DNA of 14,951 nt from JBHHXG01 sp046756985. GTDB lineage: Bacteria; Pseudomonadota; Zetaproteobacteria; Mariprofundales; Mariprofundaceae. Every line of letters starts with the position of its first letter. The stretch's first letter is position 1. Location: positions 1-14,951 of the forward strand of contig JBHHXG010000041.1 in assembly GCA_046756985.1 (NCBI GenBank), in the 5' to 3' direction. A program made the translations under genes and the position numbers. Below are positions 13,212-14,951 of the stretch, piece by piece. The notes below the pieces were generated by a model, which saw nothing but the letters and a program-made list of their open reading frames with translations, ran no database searches and had not been told where the DNA came from.

Positions 13212-13415
13212 ATGAAATCAAATGTTGGAAGTGTTGATAGCGTTATTCGTATTATTGCAGGTCTGGCAGCTATTGCATTCGGCTACTTTGGTGGTCTGGC
13301 AAGCCCATGGAACTGGGTGGCCATGGGGGTTGGCGCTGTATTGATTGTCACTGCCCTGGTCAAATTCTGTCCGGCTTACGCTGTTATCGGCGCAAACACC
13401 TGCAATAAAGACTGA
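13212..13415 (+). CDS. Second DUF2892 (YgaP transmembrane-like) protein
   Basis: A 67-aa membrane protein with MKSNVGSVDSVIRIIAG at the N-terminus, two helices (about 12-29 and 35-51), and KFCPAYAVIGANTC (51-64) with C53 and C64. This is the short stand-alone form of DUF2892 commonly found next to rhodanese and Crp/Fnr-type genes. The ATG at 13212 is preferred to the one at 13209 because AGGAGG (13201-13206) is five rather than two bases away. It is not similar enough to the DUF2892 protein at 10278 to be a recent copy. A decayed rhodanese follows directly, so it may once have formed a split YgaP pair with that gene. Confidence 0.88.
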   Translation: MKSNVGSVDSVIRIIAGLAAIAFGYFGGLASPWNWVAMGVGAVLIVTALVKFCPAYAVIGANTCNKD

Positions 13416-13420
13416 CGATC

Positions 13421-13629
13421 ATGTAACGCACCTGGCGGTGCTCTATCGTACTTGTTGCCGTGCTTCTCATGCCGCTTGCGGACTCCGCCTGTGGTATGAG
13501 CGGGCAGACCGGTGGTTATGAGATTACAATCGAATCGTGTCCCATTCACACATGCACTGGCCTCAGGGAGAGTATGCAAACATCCCATTTGTAGTGATGA
13601 TAGGGGTCTGCACAGCTGAAGAATATGCC
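13421..13629 (+). pseudogene. Decayed, truncated copy of the exported rhodanese
   Basis: This stretch aligns with the N-terminal half of the intact rhodanese at 14264. Reading from 13445 gives IVLVAVLLMPLADSACG...GQTGGYEIT (intact: IVLALFLSTALPLMAAACGSG...QT...GYENT). After a tandem AATCGAATCG (13528-13537), the frame shifts and continues SHSHMHWPQGEYANIPF and CTAEEYA, matching SHAHQHWSQGENAAIPF and RTDEEYA of the intact protein. Removing one AATCG restores the frame. Other damage is a stop directly after the in-frame ATG (ATGTAA at 13421), loss of the LDVR motif, and loss of the entire catalytic half, with homology ending at 13629, just before the next gene's ribosome site. It is therefore a non-functional remnant of a duplicated rhodanese gene. 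Confidence 0.85.
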
Positions 13630-13646
13630 ATACAAAGAGGTGGATT

Positions 13647-14264
13647 ATGAACAGAACGCAACAGGATCCGCCCGCAAGTCAACGTGTTACCACACCGGCT
13701 AATTACCACTTTCCATGGTATGTACGCATCTTCTTCTGGAACCAGAAACGGAAATACGGTGCGGTTCTTGAACCTGCCCGCCTGTGGGGACGGACACCGA
13801 AGGTTTTTACCGCCCTCGCCCTGCTCTATGGCGCGCTTGACCGCCGCTCTTCACCTGTTGAGCCCGCGCTGCGCACACTGATCACGGTGCGCGTCTCGCA
13901 GATCAATTGGTGCCCTTTCTGTGTAGACATCAACTCAGGCACGGCAATGAAAAGACATGTTAGTGAGGAAAAACTGGCTGATCTGTCACAGTTCGAGCAA
14001 AGTGGATTGTTCAGCGACAGGGAAAAAGCAGCGCTGGCCTATGCCGAGGCCGTCACGATAACCGACAAGGCGGTAGACGCGGAGTATTTCGACAGGCTCA
14101 GGAGCCATTTTGATGATGACGCTATCGTAGAGTTGACCGGCCTGATTGCTTTCCAGAACTTGTCGAGCAAATTCAACGCCGCGCTTGGCGTAGCCCCACA
14201 AGGCTTTTGCACTGCGGCACCCCAACCACAAAATAAAACAACTGACAACAAAGGAGATAAATGA
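13647..14264 (+). CDS. Carboxymuconolactone decarboxylase/AhpD-fold CxxC protein
   Basis: A 205-aa all-helical AhpD-superfamily protein. The family core is visible as ITVRVSQINWCPFCVDINSG (79-98), with the redox pair C89/C92. Active AhpD peroxidases have a Glu twelve residues before the first Cys and a His four after the second; here these places hold T77 and N96, so the usual proton relay appears absent. It could be a thiol-disulfide or persulfide-handling variant; its substrate is unknown. AAAGAGGTGG precedes the ATG at 13647. Its stop overlaps the rhodanese start region (ATGATG at 14261-14266), so the two are co-translated. C188 near the end (GFCTAAP) is an extra cysteine. Confidence 0.88.
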   Translation: MNRTQQDPPASQRVTTPANYHFPWYVRIFFWNQKRKYGAVLEPARLWGRTPKVFTALALLYGALDRRSSPVEPALRTLITVRVSQINWCPFCVDINSGTAMKRHVSEEKLADLSQFEQSGLFSDREKAALAYAEAVTITDKAVDAEYFDRLRSHFDDDAIVELTGLIAFQNLSSKFNAALGVAPQGFCTAAPQPQNKTTDNKGDK

Positions 14265-14683
14265 TGAAGCCTTCACGCATTGTACTGGCCCTATTCCTTT
14301 CCACGGCTCTGCCTTTAATGGCCGCTGCCTGCGGCTCTGGCGAGCAAACGGATGCAGGGTATGAAAATACAACCGTCTCCCATGCACACCAGCACTGGAG
14401 CCAGGGAGAAAACGCAGCCATCCCTTTTCTGATGCTGGATGTCCGCACAGATGAGGAATATGCCGATGGCCATATCCCGGGAGCCAGGTTGATTCCAGTC
14501 CAGGAACTTGCAAAGCGAGTCACAGAAGTCCCGAAAGACAGGCAGGTATATATTTACTGCCACTCCGGCGTTCGCTCGGCACAGGCTTCTTCGATGCTGT
14601 CCAAGGCGGGATTCACACGCATTGAAAACATTAAGGGCGGCATTGAGGCCTGGAAAAAGGCTGGCTATCCCGTTACCAAATAA
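14264..14683 (+). CDS. Exported single-domain rhodanese (sulfurtransferase)
   Basis: A 139-aa protein with a signal-like N-terminus (KPSRIVLALFLSTALPLMAA) and a single rhodanese domain: LDVRTDEEYADGHIPGA, the active loop YCHSGVRSA with catalytic Cys (C99 from this start), and GGIEAWKKAGYP at the end. Rhodaneses move sulfane sulfur through a Cys persulfide. The AAACG after the hydrophobic stretch could be a poor lipobox or an ordinary cleavage site, so it is periplasmic or membrane-attached; this is uncertain. AAGGAG (14251-14256) is seven bases before the ATG at 14264, and the ATG at 14261 is an alternative. It is coupled to the AhpD-fold gene. A decayed paralogue lies at 13421. Confidence 0.93.
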   Translation: MKPSRIVLALFLSTALPLMAAACGSGEQTDAGYENTTVSHAHQHWSQGENAAIPFLMLDVRTDEEYADGHIPGARLIPVQELAKRVTEVPKDRQVYIYCHSGVRSAQASSMLSKAGFTRIENIKGGIEAWKKAGYPVTK

Positions 14684-14686
14684 CCC

Positions 14687-14950
14687 ATGAGCGGGCGATT
14701 TAACCTGCAGATTAATTATTACCAGAAAGACACGGCCGGCGATGCCGTATTTTCTGTGTTTATCGCAGCATTATTCCGGCCTAAAAGGCTGTTTGAACAA
14801 ATGCCAAAGGCAAACGGATATGGCGACAATGTCCGGCTGATGGTCATGTATATGTCGGTGCCGCTGATTATGGCCAGCATGCTGACAGGTTTTGTATCGG
14901 CGATTGTCATCCTGCCGATCGGACTCGCTGCGGGCATCAGCACATCCTAG
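14687..14950 (+). CDS. Yip1-like membrane protein, short or truncated
   Basis: An 87-aa reading frame starting three bases after the rhodanese stop, without a clear Shine-Dalgarno. VFIAALFRPKRLFEQMPKAN followed by a polar stretch and a long hydrophobic helix (about 51-84) resembles the N-terminal third of bacterial Yip1-domain proteins, which are usually about 200 residues with several helices. A TAG at 14948-14950, one base before the window ends, stops it early. It may be a truncated gene, a real short form, or an artefact of the sequence end. No function is known. Confidence 0.55.
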   Translation: MSGRFNLQINYYQKDTAGDAVFSVFIAALFRPKRLFEQMPKANGYGDNVRLMVMYMSVPLIMASMLTGFVSAIVILPIGLAAGISTS

Positions 14951-14951
14951 C

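Noticed and set aside
13376..13588. Minus-strand 70-codon frame over the DUF2892-AhpD gap.
   Set aside because: The plus strand aligns with the intact rhodanese, which explains the region better.

Overview
The window looks like chromosome from a chemolithotrophic proteobacterium. The supports are a type I sulfide:quinone oxidoreductase that closely resembles the Acidithiobacillus enzyme, a sulfur-responsive set of genes around it, outer-membrane barrels with terminal Phe (so a Gram-negative envelope), and sigma-54-controlled glnK/amt genes. Moderate GC, dense operons and clear Shine-Dalgarno sites fit a zeta- or gammaproteobacterium; that placement is inference, not proof. No tRNA, rRNA, CRISPR array or insertion sequence was seen.

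Region 1 (1-3294, minus strand) is a nitrogen-acquisition block. A sigma-54 promoter matching the consensus at every specified position (3354-3369) drives a secreted 272-aa outer-membrane protein, then glnK (2035-2379) and amt (731-2008), ending at a strong terminator (632-669). A second glnK (178-522) and a different subtype of amt (running off the left edge) follow as a second module.

Region 2 (3539-4980, plus strand) is an unrecognised five-helix membrane protein overlapping argB (acetylglutamate kinase) by ATGA, closed by a Rho-independent terminator.

Region 3 (4986-12360, plus strand) is a probable sulfide-response operon: an ArsR-family repressor with cysteines placed to sense sulfide, an HAE3-type RND/MMPL transporter, a LolA-like periplasmic protein, an outer-membrane beta-barrel, a membrane-anchored c-type cytochrome, a DUF2892 (YgaP-like) protein, SQR and an OsmC-family protein. 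Together they read as sulfide sensing and oxidation combined with a three-part envelope transport pathway. This combination is the most interesting system in the window.

Region 4 (12471-14951, plus strand) looks like a second thiol/persulfide group: a Crp/Fnr-type regulator with a Cys pair where the cyclic-nucleotide pocket should be, another DUF2892 protein, a decayed rhodanese copy broken by a 5-bp tandem duplication, an AhpD-fold CxxC protein lacking the usual Glu and His, an intact exported rhodanese, and a short Yip1-like membrane protein at the right edge.
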